Shown here: one piece after another, positions 13,701 to 25,364 of the stretch | Position numbering within the stretch: position 1 is the stretch's first letter | How the letters are laid out: each line of letters begins with the position of its first letter | NCBI RefSeq assembly: GCF_000150275.1 | Contig: NW_002060956.1 | Coordinates: 62,001-126,000 of the forward strand | Reading direction: 5' to 3' | DNA from: Trichoplax adhaerens | Lineage: Eukaryota; Placozoa; Uniplacotomia; Trichoplacea; Trichoplacidae | DNA: 64,000 bases | The notes under the pieces: generated by a model | Seen by the model: the letters and a program-made list of their open reading frames with translations, nothing else | Told to the model about the DNA's origin: nothing | Database searches by the model: none | Made by a program: the position numbers and the translations under genes

Positions 13701-14566
13701 TGTATATGTCGAGAATATTTACTGGACATCTACGACTTAATGCATTCTTTTATAGATAAATACATAGTTTTATAATATTTAAGTAGTAATAATTAATATT
13801 TATGCAGATTTACTATAAATTGACTGATTTTTCAAGAAAGTTTGGGTCAGTTTTATCCTAGGAAGACTAGTCGTATTACTGTTTCTCGTGACGATCTCCT
13901 ATCGTCAGTATTTATAACCGTACTGTAGGTAGATGTCGGGGAGGACAACCTGACAGAAGACTTGCAGTGTTCAGTTTTCTGCAATAATTTAATTTTTTCG
14001 CCGTTACAAATCGAACGATCGTGTTATATTTTTAGGTGCTTCATATAGGATGAACTTCTAGAGTAATAAGAATTATAAATTCTCAACCTGTAAATTCTTG
14101 GAATGTGAGTATCAATCATGATTATCTTTAGTAGACTATAAAACGCTGTATTTGCGGATTATGCTTTGTCTCAAACTAGTAACTATAATATATTTGCTTA
14201 GAGGGCCTTATCTATAAGAATTAAGAATCAGAAGTTCAGTAACTTCAGCTATTCATCGCTTTTATTCTTTAGACTGACAAGAGATTCCAAATAGGAGCCC
14301 CTAACCTCTCCAACATCTTTAGAAAATCAGTAACAAGATATTCTAGACTAACAAAAGATAATCTTGAATAGATAGTTTCTGTTATAGCTCATATCAATAT
14401 CAAACCTTTTACTACAAAAGTTTATTACATAAAAATTAACTATCATACTCGTTACGGACCTGCTGCTAATCAATATTATTATCATCATCAGTAGGGCGAA
14501 TAGTGAAATAGAGTAGCCAATATAAGTGATGTAGCGAAGGTAGGTATCATGAGGTCCAGTTAATGC
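10757..14566 (-). other. Gene 1 seven-helix domain and cytoplasmic tail, ten exons
   Basis: Exons: 14,566-14,460 (TM1, YITYIGYSISLFALLMM); 13,423-13,321 (TM2, NFIHLNLAIAMV); 12,985-12,829 (TM3 with its conserved Cys, LHFFYLASLMWMMMEAI, then an intracellular loop and FIFGWG); 12,600-12,534 (TM4, PPAIVVSVSAST); 12,451-12,385 (ECL2 Cys in YCWIRN, then TM5 MWFFVGPIIFIVA); 12,070-11,985 (end of TM5 and third loop); 11,768-11,642 (TM6, FLFGISWIFGIL, and start of TM7); 11,519-11,478 (TM7, GLLIFYFHCFQDRE); 11,241-11,155 and 10,954-10,757 (tail, 29 and 65 residues). The final exon aligns with gene 2's at HSF/RSF near the C-terminus. The TM1-TM2 intron (13,424-14,459) is about 600 bases longer than gene 3's. 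Confidence 0.92.
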
Positions 14567-17500
14567 CTACAATCAAAACACGATCAATGATGTCGTAGTA
14601 CATTAAAATCAGTCACGTAATATTGTGATATGTTGTGACTGTCATTGTGTCTTCTAAATCAAGTGCATTGTTCGAAGAATAAATGTAACGAAAAAGATTA
14701 AATTTAAAAAAATTTATTTAGCTCTCAAGAATTTTTCATGAAAATGCAGTGTACTCGTAACAAGGATACGAAAGGTTACCGAAACTCCACTTCAAGGAAA
14801 ATTAATAATCTGCCGTAAAGATTTACTGCATGCAAAAGGCAAATAACTTTATATATTGATGTATATCTACATTATCCTTAAACTATTTGTATTTTACGAA
14901 TATGATTGTATTACAGCATCAATAAATATTTCTGGTTTACCTTGGAGCCTTGCATAAGGACGGCGAAACTTGTAAAATGAATGGTTGTGCAATGTACAGT
15001 GCTAGAATTATAACCTATCAAATCTGTTCCATACTGCGACCATTGTCTGCAAACATGTTTGCGATTTAATAAAGTTTGAGTAGTATAAATATTAACATGA
15101 TGAATCATGATCTTAATATTAAGAATTCCTTATTTTAATCTCAACTAAACGAAGCGTAAATGTTACGTTATCTATTTTAATAAACAGGTAAGTTAGATTG
15201 ATGTTAGTCACGAAATACGCTTGGTTATTACTAGCATAACATCGAAGTTAGATAGACAAATTATCTTACGTATTCTCCCAATATACACATCGATAGGGTG
15301 GATGAAGCTAATAGTAAAAAGGACGTTACAGTACTTAGTTAGATTTAATCAATGTTTAAAAGGATTAATAAATCGGTAATAATCAATTTAACTGACCTTT
15401 CGATATCTTATTTTAAGATAAAAATGAACGGGTAAAGTAAAATTTTTATCTTGGAGTGGATACATTGAGCAAGACAAGATATTGGAAATAATACTAGACG
15501 AAATATTTGAAATATTGCTTAACATGAAACATATTGAACACTACTAGCGAAGTTAAAGAAAAGAAATTTAAGGGTAATCGCTAGCATTATGTACGATTAT
15601 GCTACAGAGCATAATATATGCACAAAATATAATAAATCTAGAGATACCTGCTACTAGTTTCGTCAGTGTTATTTTTGGTCCAACTCTCTTCAGCACGATA
15701 CGATCTTACTACCACAGTAACAGTATCAGCTATAATATGTTAAAGTTACGAACAAATAGAAGGATATCAAATATTGTACGGTATTAAATTGAATAGATGT
15801 GATTTGTTTGCTTGCAGATTTACAATTTTTCGCATAAATTAAAATTAAACTGTGTAACTGACTAGTATATTATACAGAAAAAGGCAATTAACTTATGACA
15901 TTGCTTTTCATCTTATTTGAAGAAGATACGGGAATATGTAATTTCGAATACATAATATGACCGGAGATATTCGATACCTTGGCTAGAAAACAGAAATATT
16001 GATCTCGGAATTCTTACTTCTGCTTCGGACTCATTAGATAGTGATAACACTAGATTGATGATTGGAGTCGTATCCGATACGGAGATTGTATAAGCAATTA
16101 ATTCTAGTATATAATATGCGATGCAAATAGCATTAGGATACAAGACAGGATATAAAGTCAGCAACAGATGAGTTAATATAGTTTCTCTTTCGGTAAATTA
16201 TTATGAAAGAGTAGATTCAAAATATAACTATAGCAAAGTCCCACAAGTAGTGCAAGCAACAAACACTTAATTATCTATATTGCTAACAAGTAAGTGGAGA
16301 CATAGTTTTGTTCAATAGAAATGAAAGCGTACACTGTATTAAATTGATGAAATAGGATGTTTTATTAGGATATTATTTATAGGAGCTCTGTTTGACACTA
16401 AACCGTATAGACTGAAGTATCATAGCAAACCTTTTGAATAGTTAATAGTGAGTAAAGCTTTTTATTACCATCACCGACCTGAGCCAAAGCTATAAAAGCC
16501 GGCTCATAATTGCAATTTTTATTCCCTTTTCCTACCTTACCTGATCGAAGTGTCTAATAAATGTAAAATTATTCCCGTTGCTCTCCTATAAGTACGAGTA
16601 ATCATAACTATTGCGTAGTATTTAAGTAAAGCTGTACTCTGGTATTAAGACTACAGTTCCCCTTTCGATCTTAGAGGATAATTGAGGTAGAGTAGCCTTA
16701 TTCTAAGTGCAGTTCTAAGTGATAGTGGGTGGAGCATATCGCTGAATAGCCTAACGAAAATTTACAAAAATTAAGCTCAACTTCGTACATTTCCAGTAAC
16801 TTAGTATAATCATCAACATCAGGTTAATAATTAAACAATTTCGATTCAGTCAAAAATTATAGCGACATGCTGATTTGTATATTATACAATAAGTAGTGTT
16901 TTCAATAGATATTTTAATGAGCATAATAAAGACTAACTAAAGAGAAAAAAATCGTTACGAATAATTTAAGGAAATAGGATGACAGAAATTCGAAATAGTA
17001 ACACGCTAAAATGATAGATTTTACGTTTTTCATAGTAAATGAAATAAATACCTGAATTTGGTGTCGATAAAGTTAGTCGTGTAGTAATATTGGCTTGATT
17101 AATTTGTTTTGCTAAAACAGCATCATAGTGATCGATTTGCTTGAGAACAGAACCAAGACGCTTTAATGTAGCAAATAATTAATCTCGATCAGGCATCTGA
17201 TTTCCGTAATTTTTAGCAATGAACATCAAAACATGTAATATATCATTATATCATCTCAAGTCTAAGGCAATTAATTTAGGGGATAATATGTCACACAGCA
17301 TAGTTTCAAAGCATGAAATTTTTCCCTCTTAAAATCCTAAAAGATATTAATGCTTGACTAACCTTATCAACACCTTTTGTAATATTTGCAATAAACTGAT
17401 CGTTGGCTACTTGTATCTCCTTTAACTATAAGTAAAGATCTGATATTTTAATTTATGTTATAAGATCGAGAATTCATTAATAGCTTATACTAACGAATTT

Positions 17501-20500
17501 GTTGTTATGGATACAATTGTTGCATCATTACAAGAGAAATAAACCTTAGGTCCTTACTAGTACAGTATTAATCAACATGTCTAAATTTAATCATAAATGC
17601 ATTATTAATAAATTTTAAATAATTAAGAGTTATTAATTTAGTACAAGAGTTAATTATTAACTCTAATAAACAATAAAATAAGAATCCTATCTAAGAAACA
17701 TCATATTACTTTTAAAATTGAAGGTAAAATATTTGTACGCTTTCCCTACTATTTACCGTATTATTTGTCATGAAACCAGATGCAACAGAGTTTCCATTAT
17801 CCAATGAAGGAGACGGATTGAATACAGTGCTTGCAGTAACTAATGTAAAGACGATATTTACAATATAAATGAGAATAGCCGGGCGGCGAAATCCTTAAGA
17901 AATTGATAATCATGATTTAGATCAGCCTAATACAAAATTTGTACATTATCTTGTTAGAATATTACATATCGTACATATGAATATGTAATATATTAGTTTA
18001 TGTTTCGTGACAAAAAATCAATGAATCCATTAAATAAGCTTTAAAAAAATAGTTGTTATTCTACAGAACAATGGATCTTTTTGTCATTAGTTATAGGATA
18101 TTTACATTATAAGTACAGGATAGTCGCTAGAATATTCTAATGGCTGTATCACTGTATTTGAAAGGTGGCCAAATGATAGAATGGGTACATAGGTATATCG
18201 TTAAAAGACAGTAAGTGTTAATCATGTCTAATGATACCTGCAGGGAACTCGCTAGAATATCCAGATGGCAGCATTGCTGGCGACGAAAGACTACCTGAAT
18301 GATTGAGCAAGTCTACAGATACATGGCTGGAAAAATATCCGTAAGCATCACTAGTTTTCCTGTACACTAGACAAATGAAGAAGTATAAATTAGCTACTGT
18401 TGCAAAATAACATAATATAAAAGTCTCACTCGTACTGTTAAAGCTACTGCAATAAGTAATCTTTCATAGTACTTATATAAAGCGTAGTAAAATTCGTTCA
18501 TGATAATATATCATTTAAAGTGCATTCGTATTAAATGTGATACAGAAATTAAATAGAAAATCACACATACCGCTTACAGGCAATATTGATGGATTTTCTT
18601 GCCTACTTGAAGTAAAACTAAAACAAGAGCTGGTATGACCTTTTAATGATGATGTTGATGGATTTTCTTGCCTACTTAAAGCAAGACTAAAGCCAGAGCT
18701 GATATAACTGCTTAATGATGGTGTTGTTGGATTTTCTTGCCTACTTAAAGTAGGGCTAACGCCAGAGCTAGTAGGACCGCTTAATGACGATGTTACTGGA
18801 TTTTCATGCTTACTTTTAGTAAGACTAAAGCCGGAGCTATTTTGATTACTTAATGATGACGTTGATGGATTTTCTTGCCTGTTTAAAGTAGGGCTAAAGC
18901 TAGAGATGGTAGAACTGCTTAATAATGACGTTAATGGACTTTTTTGCGTACTTGAAACAAGACTAAAGTCCGAACTGGTGCGATCGCTTAATGATAGTGT
19001 TGATGGGTTTCCTTGTCTACTTATAGTAAGACTAAAATCAGGATAGATGGGACTAATTAGTGACGACACTGATACATTTTCTTGCCTACTTAAAGTAAGA
19101 TTAAAACTAGAACTGGTAGACCTAAATGATAATTCATCATTGAGGCTGCTAAAAGTAAACATCAATTTTTCATCATTAGTTGTAGTAGTTACTGAAATAA
19201 CACTTGAGATGGAATACATTATTAAATTTGACGATGACTGCAGATGATGATTTGCAGCTTTTTCTGTATCCGATACACTTGCATTAGCAATGGAGATAGG
19301 ATCTGATAAAAAGGAATTTGATCATAAATCATGAACGCAACTCGAAACCAAATCTAGAAAAAATAAGTGTACGGTTAATTCTACCTGTTACTATTATAGT
19401 TGATGGATTTTCAATGATACTTGCGCTAATATGCGATTTGTTAGGAGTTGATGTCATCAATTCCATTTGGCTTAACGTGCTCATTACTAAAATAGGAGAA
19501 TTACCAAGCGTCCATGGACTAGACGATATAGATTGATCATATATATTGGAATACTTTTCACTGCCTATGACTGTACTTTTTGTTGAGATAATATTAGCAG
19601 TATTATCAATAGCTAAAGTTGAAGATGTAATGAGCGATGATGATAAATCCTGGTATGTGATTGAATGAGAGTTAAAATTCAAAATAGTAGACGCAAACAT
19701 CTGTGAAGTGCTCGTTGTTAGTATCGTGGCAATATCAAAACTGGTACTAACCAGGTTCAGATCATTATGCATAATGATGGTAGACGATTCTAATAGACCC
19801 TCAGACTGCGTTGAGCTAAAGACAAAATCTAAATTACTACTAGATGTTAACAACTGTGAATCACTCGTCGTGTTGGCTATCATGCTATTGCCTAAACCAG
19901 ATAATAAAGAGGATGATATAAATAAATTCTCATGTGTAGTTGAGTTGATGATCGCGTTTGACGCACCCATCTCATTGATCGTGGTGGTTGTTGCCGTTGA
20001 AATGATGCCGTCTTTAGATGAAGTTGATATTACTACTGAAGGACTTATTTCGCCTGAGGAAGTATCAGAGACTACTGAGGTTGTACTAAGAGTTGCTGAG
20101 GAAGAAGAACACACTATGCTAATAGGCCTTTGACAGATGTATCTATAAGTATCGCTGCAGTCACTATTACGCCATTGAAACTTATTTGATGGTAAACTTC
20201 TAGCATGAACGCATCTTTTATTCTCGTGCTTTGGATAACTGTTTGCCCAATAATCTGGGCCACTGGTAACACTCTTACCATTTGACAACCAGCGATAATC
20301 ATCAATTTGATTATTGCCTACTATATCTTTTAATCCAATCCAGTAAAGAATATTATGCTGTAGTATTCCCTTTAAGTTATCATGAATTGTAGAGGTATTA
20401 TCGGCTGCTAAATCGCCACAAGGAAATGCCTGGCAAGCGATTCGAGCATCTTCGAATGATTCAACGTTCGTAAAGGATTTAAAGCATCGATTACTAATTT

Positions 20501-20524
20501 CCGTCCATCCATCAGCACATTCCT
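10757..20524 (-). CDS. Gene 1: C-type lectin adhesion GPCR, 21 exons assembled (leader exon not found)
   Basis: Predicted surface receptor with an extracellular lectin domain, mucin-like stalk, self-cleaving GAIN/GPS region, seven-helix G-protein-coupling domain and short cytoplasmic tail. The 21 exons listed in the three sub-entries below total 3,746 bases. With one base from a missing upstream leader exon they give 1,249 codons including the stop TAG at 10,759-10,757, with no internal stop. Each exon is flanked by AG and GT, and every phase matches its neighbour and the two paralogs. The first exon seen begins in phase 1 (acceptor at 20,526-20,525), so a signal-peptide exon should lie upstream; I could not find one at the place where the paralogous copies have theirs. 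Family assignment rests on the GPS, the two disulphide cysteines (TM3 and ECL2) and the TM6/TM7 motifs. Ligand and G protein are unknown. Confidence 0.93.
14941..17839 (-). other. Gene 1 GAIN-type region and GPS, eight exons
   Basis: Exons: 17,839-17,757; 17,425-17,363; 17,160-17,052; 16,103-15,978; 15,729-15,648; 15,493-15,397; 15,307-15,270; 15,046-14,941. Together they encode about 220 residues, short for a complete two-subdomain GAIN domain, so subdomain A may be reduced. Subdomain-B-like features include AEVRIPRSIF, then PVHFYLKI before the GPS. The GPS is split over the last two exons: YRCVYWEN, then QWSQYGTDLIGYNSSTVHC and TTIHFTSFAVLM. Cleavage is expected between Phe and Thr of H-F-T, which would free a tethered agonist starting TSFAVLM. 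Confidence 0.9.
18238..20524 (-). other. Gene 1 ectodomain exons: CTLD and Ser/Thr-rich stalk
   Basis: Exons 20,524-19,385, 19,302-18,571 and 18,366-18,238 all start and end in phase 1, the usual arrangement for shuffled extracellular modules. The first encodes a long-form CTLD in about its first 140 residues: an N-terminal cysteine pair (ECADGW, NRCF), then ACQAF, the WIGL motif, RCVHA, WRNSDC and YICQ. No EPN or QPD sugar-binding triplet is visible and the WND position reads WRN, so calcium-dependent sugar binding is doubtful. The rest of that exon and the next are Ser/Thr-rich, as expected for an O-glycosylated stalk. The third is a 43-codon exon found in all three genes, ending in the motif PSGYSSEFPAG. 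Confidence 0.9.
18571..19135 (-). repeat. 23-residue (69-bp) tandem repeats in the gene 1 stalk exon
   Basis: About eight imperfect units of 23 residues fill most of the exon 19,302-18,571. The core reads FSLTLSRQENPSTSSLS followed by a variable segment ending SSG or SSD. The last unit is cut short by the splice donor and ends ENPSILPVSG at 18,571. Neither paralog has this repeat array. Gene 2 has only a 70-codon non-repetitive exon at the same place (37,073-36,864), and gene 3 has none. Confidence 0.9.
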
Positions 20525-23500
20525 CTATTTGATTAAGAATTAACATTTAGCTAAAATATAGATTATTTCATACACTCCTCTATTTAGATATGTGATATAT
20601 TAAAGATCCTGGCAAAGTAATCGGAAAGTATAAACTTGTAGTACTGGTAACTTTCTCTTTTCAACATTGAACTCCGTATTGTCGATTTAAATTTTACAAT
20701 ATCAAATATGGGTATAGCTACGTTATACATTAGTTTCGAAATTATCAACTTCCTTTTGCAGACATGCGATATGATTACAGCTCAGTTTTGCATGTAAAGC
20801 TGAGATAGACGCAAATATATCAATATCCTATATAATTAGATATTTAAATGAAACAGATATATTAAGATTATTTATACCCTTTACACTGTACTTTTTTGTT
20901 ATTTCAAATTTTTAAAACTACGATCATATCAAAGCTGTCATAAATATGATCTTAGATTTCATCTTCACTAATTCAAACTTGCTTGTAAATTTAAATATCA
21001 TCCATATCGCAGAATAATTTTAAACGTGACGACATGAAACCATAAAACACCTTAAGATGTTTAATTATGTTCCTCTATTTAAACTTATTCAATACTAAAA
21101 CGCTGGTTACTACCAAACATTAGTATTGTCACAGCTAAAAATTATGATGAAACGTAAAAATTAATAGATATCTTTTCTAGTTAATTAGCTTTACCCGAGA
21201 AAATTATTCCTATTAATTATTAATGTTTGACTACCTTTATAAAGTAATTTTGTTAAAGCCTTTCTTATCTTTGATTAATTTACCAATCTATTACCGATTA
21301 CTCACGAACTCGTTACTTTCAAGTAAATAAATAAACTACTAAATGATTAAAATAACCATGATTCTAGGCAGCAGATCAGTTTTTCTACATTCAATCCAAG
21401 ATATAAATTATTTATATCATCTATAGATCAACATTTTAACAAACCTTGAGCAATGGCGATGCGCAACGTTATGCAAAGGATCTAGAAATGGATCCAATAT
21501 AAAATCTTAATTCCCTTAATAGAAAATTACTATCAAACATTATTAATTTCATCCTATAGTTTTAGGTCATTGCTGTTTAGGTTATAATTGTTTCTTTGTG
21601 CATTCATGAAACAGTAGAGAAGAGCTACGTAAAATTGATGTTATACTATTAATATTACAGTTTTAGTTATGATAAATCAATTTACTTATTAAAACTCGGC
21701 AAGAATTAAAATCTTACTAAAAATTTCTTGGAAAGTCTGCACAAAAATTCTATATAGTAAATACTGTAATTAACCTTTAAGTGTATTGCTACATACACAA
21801 CTTACATAAACCATATATCTTCTACGAGTGTAAGCAAAGGATGTAAGTGTACAACAGTTTTATTAAGTATAATTATATACTGATAAAGGAAATCTAATTT
21901 CATGATAGTTATCATTTGTACTTATTGTTTAACCTTATCAAAGGTATACGCCATAAATGGCGGAGAACTTAACCGCTAGTGAGTAACTAGCAAGTACAAA
22001 TGCAGCAGATCAGATTTACATTAAAACTACCTTATCGATTAGAAAACGGCATAGGTTTAAAAAAGAATACAACACATTTAAGACATCACAAAATTGGGAA
22101 AATTTTATAAAAGGTTTCTAATTGTCAGTTATGACACTTTCACTCCTTTGTGTATGATCCCATGAACGCTCTTGCTAGAAAAAGTTATACTTAATTTGTA
22201 GTCTGCTTTTCTATTTTGATACATTATNNNNNNNNNNNNNNNNNNNNNNNNNNNNNNNNNNNNNNNNNNNNNNNNNNNNNNNNNNNNNNNNNNNNNNNNN
22301 NNNNNNNNNNNNGAAAAATAATGCTTCTCTTGGGCCCTGAACCATAGCCCCTGAACAGTAAAATCCAACTTAAGGATGGCCGTAACATAAAATTTAGGCA
22401 GATATATTAAAGTGATAAGCTACGATTATGTACGTTATAAATATATGTACTGTAATGGAAGAGCAGGGACAAGTACACCCGTCGCGTAAAAATTATATCA
22501 AAATAGAATTGACAAGTGCGGTAAGCAAACATTTTACGGTATATAGCAGCAGTCATTCTTATTATAAATTTTAAATAAAGTCAAGATATTGATATAGCAT
22601 TCTACAATATACTTACCAAAATGATATCCATCAGATCATTTCCGCAAAGATAGAAAAGAAATTGCTATACTAATTACGCATGCAGAATAATTGACGATTT
22701 ACTTATATTAAATGTTATTTGCTAACATATATATGGAATTGGGAATGAATCAGATATGTAAATGTCACTATTTTTATTTCAATAGGGATACACCCTCTGT
22801 CGCTTGATCTGATTGTTTTAATTGATAAATAGTTATTTTAAAATACAAGAATTAAACAAGCCTATACATTAATCAATAACAAATATTAAGAGTGTAAAAT
22901 AATGATCAAATGGAAAAAATTGCTGTGAAATATATCATTTCATGACTGCTTAGCCGCTAAGAGCATCACACTATATACTTAAATATACTGTAAGCTCAGT
23001 GCTTACTCTGAATTATCTTAATTATTAACTCCATCAAACAATAAATTGTTTCATTTCAATTTTCAATACATTTCATAAAATGCCAGTAGCATTGTTCAAG
23101 CTCTAGTAAGGCCTATTTTCACACAATACTCGGCTCGCAGTAATTGTTTTCTATAAGTAATAGGATATGACTACACCGTAATTCTATGCTGTCTATCATT
23201 CATGTTCACCGATACATCTTTACTAGGATCTGCATGTAGATAATACGATATCACACATACCATGATGATATAAAAATTGGAATTGCTTTTCTTAGTGTAA
23301 ACCAATATCGAATACCTAATTGGACGTCGCTAAGAGTAAATTATATTATACATTTCTACTTTATATCAAAATAGACTCAAGCTTAATGCATATTATTAAT
23401 GCCACACATAGATTCAATTAAATGAAATTTAGGTAGAATTCATCCATTTAGCAGATTCTTTAATAGTTCATGCAGCTACTAATTGTTCTTGATGAGAACA

Positions 23501-23824
23501 ATTTCTTAATATTTAGTTTTACAGAGTACTATTATGAATATACCGAATTATAAACCTATTATGCTTTAACGAGTCAAAAAATCGAAAATATAGGTGCAAT
23601 ACCCGTAATAAGATAAAATTATGTCTACTATACTATCACATTCACATATTCAAGAATAAAAAATCATGAGTGTAAGATTTGAAAACATGATCGATTGTAA
23701 TGTACGACATTAGTGATATCAATCTTGACGCACCGGAAATAATTAACAGTAGAAAAAGAAAATAAAATCATAACATTATTACTTCTTTAGATGGGATTAG
23801 ATCATACAGACTTTTAGTGCTCAA
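20525..23824. other. Upstream region of gene 1
   Basis: Contains weak block II similarity (for example 20,920-21,100 with 39,330-39,500) and the assembly gap. The leader exon expected here was not recognised: the segment aligned with the leader of gene 0 has stops in all frames. Confidence 0.6.
22228..22312. other. Assembly gap (85 N)
   Basis: Run of undefined bases inside the gene 1-gene 2 intergenic region, about 1.7 kb upstream of the gene 1 CTLD exon. Some gene 1 5' sequence could be lost here. Confidence 0.99.
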
Positions 23825-24070
23825 TCATATAACAGATGATAATCAATTAGACAGATGTGCCATACACATCTACATCATAATCAATCAATGATATCTATTC
23901 GTCTCTCAAAAATATATCTTAAAACTAACTGCAATATTCAATTACTATCATATAACAGATGATAATCAATTAGACAGATGTGCCATACACATCTACATCA
24001 TAATCAATCAATGATATCTATTCGTCTCTCAAAAATATATCTTAAAACTAACTGCAATATTCAATTACTA
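23825..24070. repeat. Exact 123-bp tandem duplication
   Basis: Two identical head-to-tail copies (23,825-23,947 and 23,948-24,070), starting TCATATAACAGATGATAATC. The block I counterpart (from about 337) has one copy. It is either a very recent duplication or an assembly artefact. Confidence 0.95.
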
Positions 24071-24530
24071 AATTATTATACCAGCAATCTTTAATAATTG
24101 CTATTCAATTCTTTTTTAATAAAGAAACTTAAAACAAATCAATAAAGCAAATTAACAATATCGCCATGTATACGTCATATTATCTTCCGGAACGTATATA
24201 CAGCTTCAATTAGATTTCGGTATTGTTCATAACAACCTACAAAGATAAATTAGACGTATGACGCGTACCGCTTCATACTGTATTCTTCTAAACAAAAGAT
24301 TAATGTTTTAAAAATTCCTAGAAATTACAGTCAAGTTGTGTAATAAAACATTCTTCGATAGACTTTAAGTTAGCAAATACAATTTAATTTTAGATGATAG
24401 ATGAATCAAATTTACTCAGTATATTAATTATTCTATAAGTTTTATACAGTAATGATAACAATAGCTGACATTAACATCATCGGAATGATAGCTAATGCTT
24501 ACAGTATTCAGAAAATATTAATAATCGTAT

Positions 24531-24789
24531 TGTAACAAGTTCCCGAGCAAATGTAGAGACAACGTATTAGCAAAGAATAGAACTTTATTAAGACTTATAA
24601 GTGCAAACTAATAAAGTATGACAGCAACGTTCATATATATAGTCTATCATGGAATATTCTAGAACTTATTAGTAGATATTATAATATACATAGACTGAGT
24701 ATTCTAGAAGGTTCTGCATGTATATGAGGTTCAAATGCGTGCGCATCTAAGACTGACTCTTACGAAGTCACTCTACTAATACTATGACA
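24531..24789. mobile_element. Short solo LTR, family C
   Basis: Starts TGTAACAAGTTCC, ends TACTATGACA, and is flanked by CGTAT (24,526-24,530) and CGTAC (24,790-24,794). The paralogous empty site near 915-925 reads GCCGTACCTTGACAAT. It sits only 14 bases from the family B LTR that follows. Confidence 0.82.
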
Positions 24790-24803
24790 CGTACATTGAC
24801 AAT

Positions 24804-25364
24804 TGTGATATATACCGATCATGAAATCCCAAATTTAGAAAAATAAGGGCTTTATTGAATCTTATACAAAGATTAACTACACATAGCTCTACTCTAGCCG
24901 AATATTACTACTAATGACTTCTACAACGAACTAACTGAATAATCTAAAGTTGCATGCCTTTATACTTTTCGTAGCATTCGCAGCTACAATCCGCATGGCA
25001 ACCTTTTACCTTATTTTACATATAGTTAAATTATTCTTAGTAACACTATTCTACTGCGGACCATCATTAATCCGATATGGATACGACTACAGTATTTACG
25101 TAGACATTATTCACACCAGCCAAAGTACAATGAATTGAGCATATCCTAATATACGATTTACGGTTCTATTGTTACCTATAACCTTATTAGTAACTCAACA
25201 CCTTACTGTATATAGTCATCTGTACTTTAGCATAGAGTCTATACCACTACAGTCTATAGTTATGGCTACCAAATATCTCTTAGGATAAAAATAGAAGTTA
25301 CGCTACTGTATATTACACTAAACATGGCTAATAGTCTACAATCACAATGCTAAGTTACATTACA
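24804..25364 (+). mobile_element. Solo LTR, family B
   Basis: Flanked by exact ACAAT duplications (24,799-24,803 and 25,365-25,369). The unoccupied paralogous site is at about 921-930, which reads TTGACAATGTTTAC. Very few differences from 9,706-10,272 suggest recent activity. Confidence 0.93.

Noticed and set aside
19708-20133. 141-codon plus-strand open frame
   Set aside because: Antisense to the gene 1 CTLD/stalk exon, whose frame is fixed by the CTLD and splice phases. Ser/Thr-rich exons often leave the opposite strand open.
20880-20965. Possible gene 1 leader MKSKIIFMTALI near 20,950
   Set aside because: A stop follows before any donor, and the aligned DNA upstream of gene 0 and gene 2 is not leader sequence.
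21110-21180. Gene 1 leader at the position aligned to the gene 0 leader
   Set aside because: The hydrophobic run (FLRFIIIFS) has an upstream stop, no ATG and a weak donor.
9853-25138. Matching 62-codon plus-strand frames at 9,853-10,041 and 24,950-25,138
   Set aside because: Both lie inside family B solo LTRs and are alike only because the LTRs are. Older LTR copies do not keep the frame.
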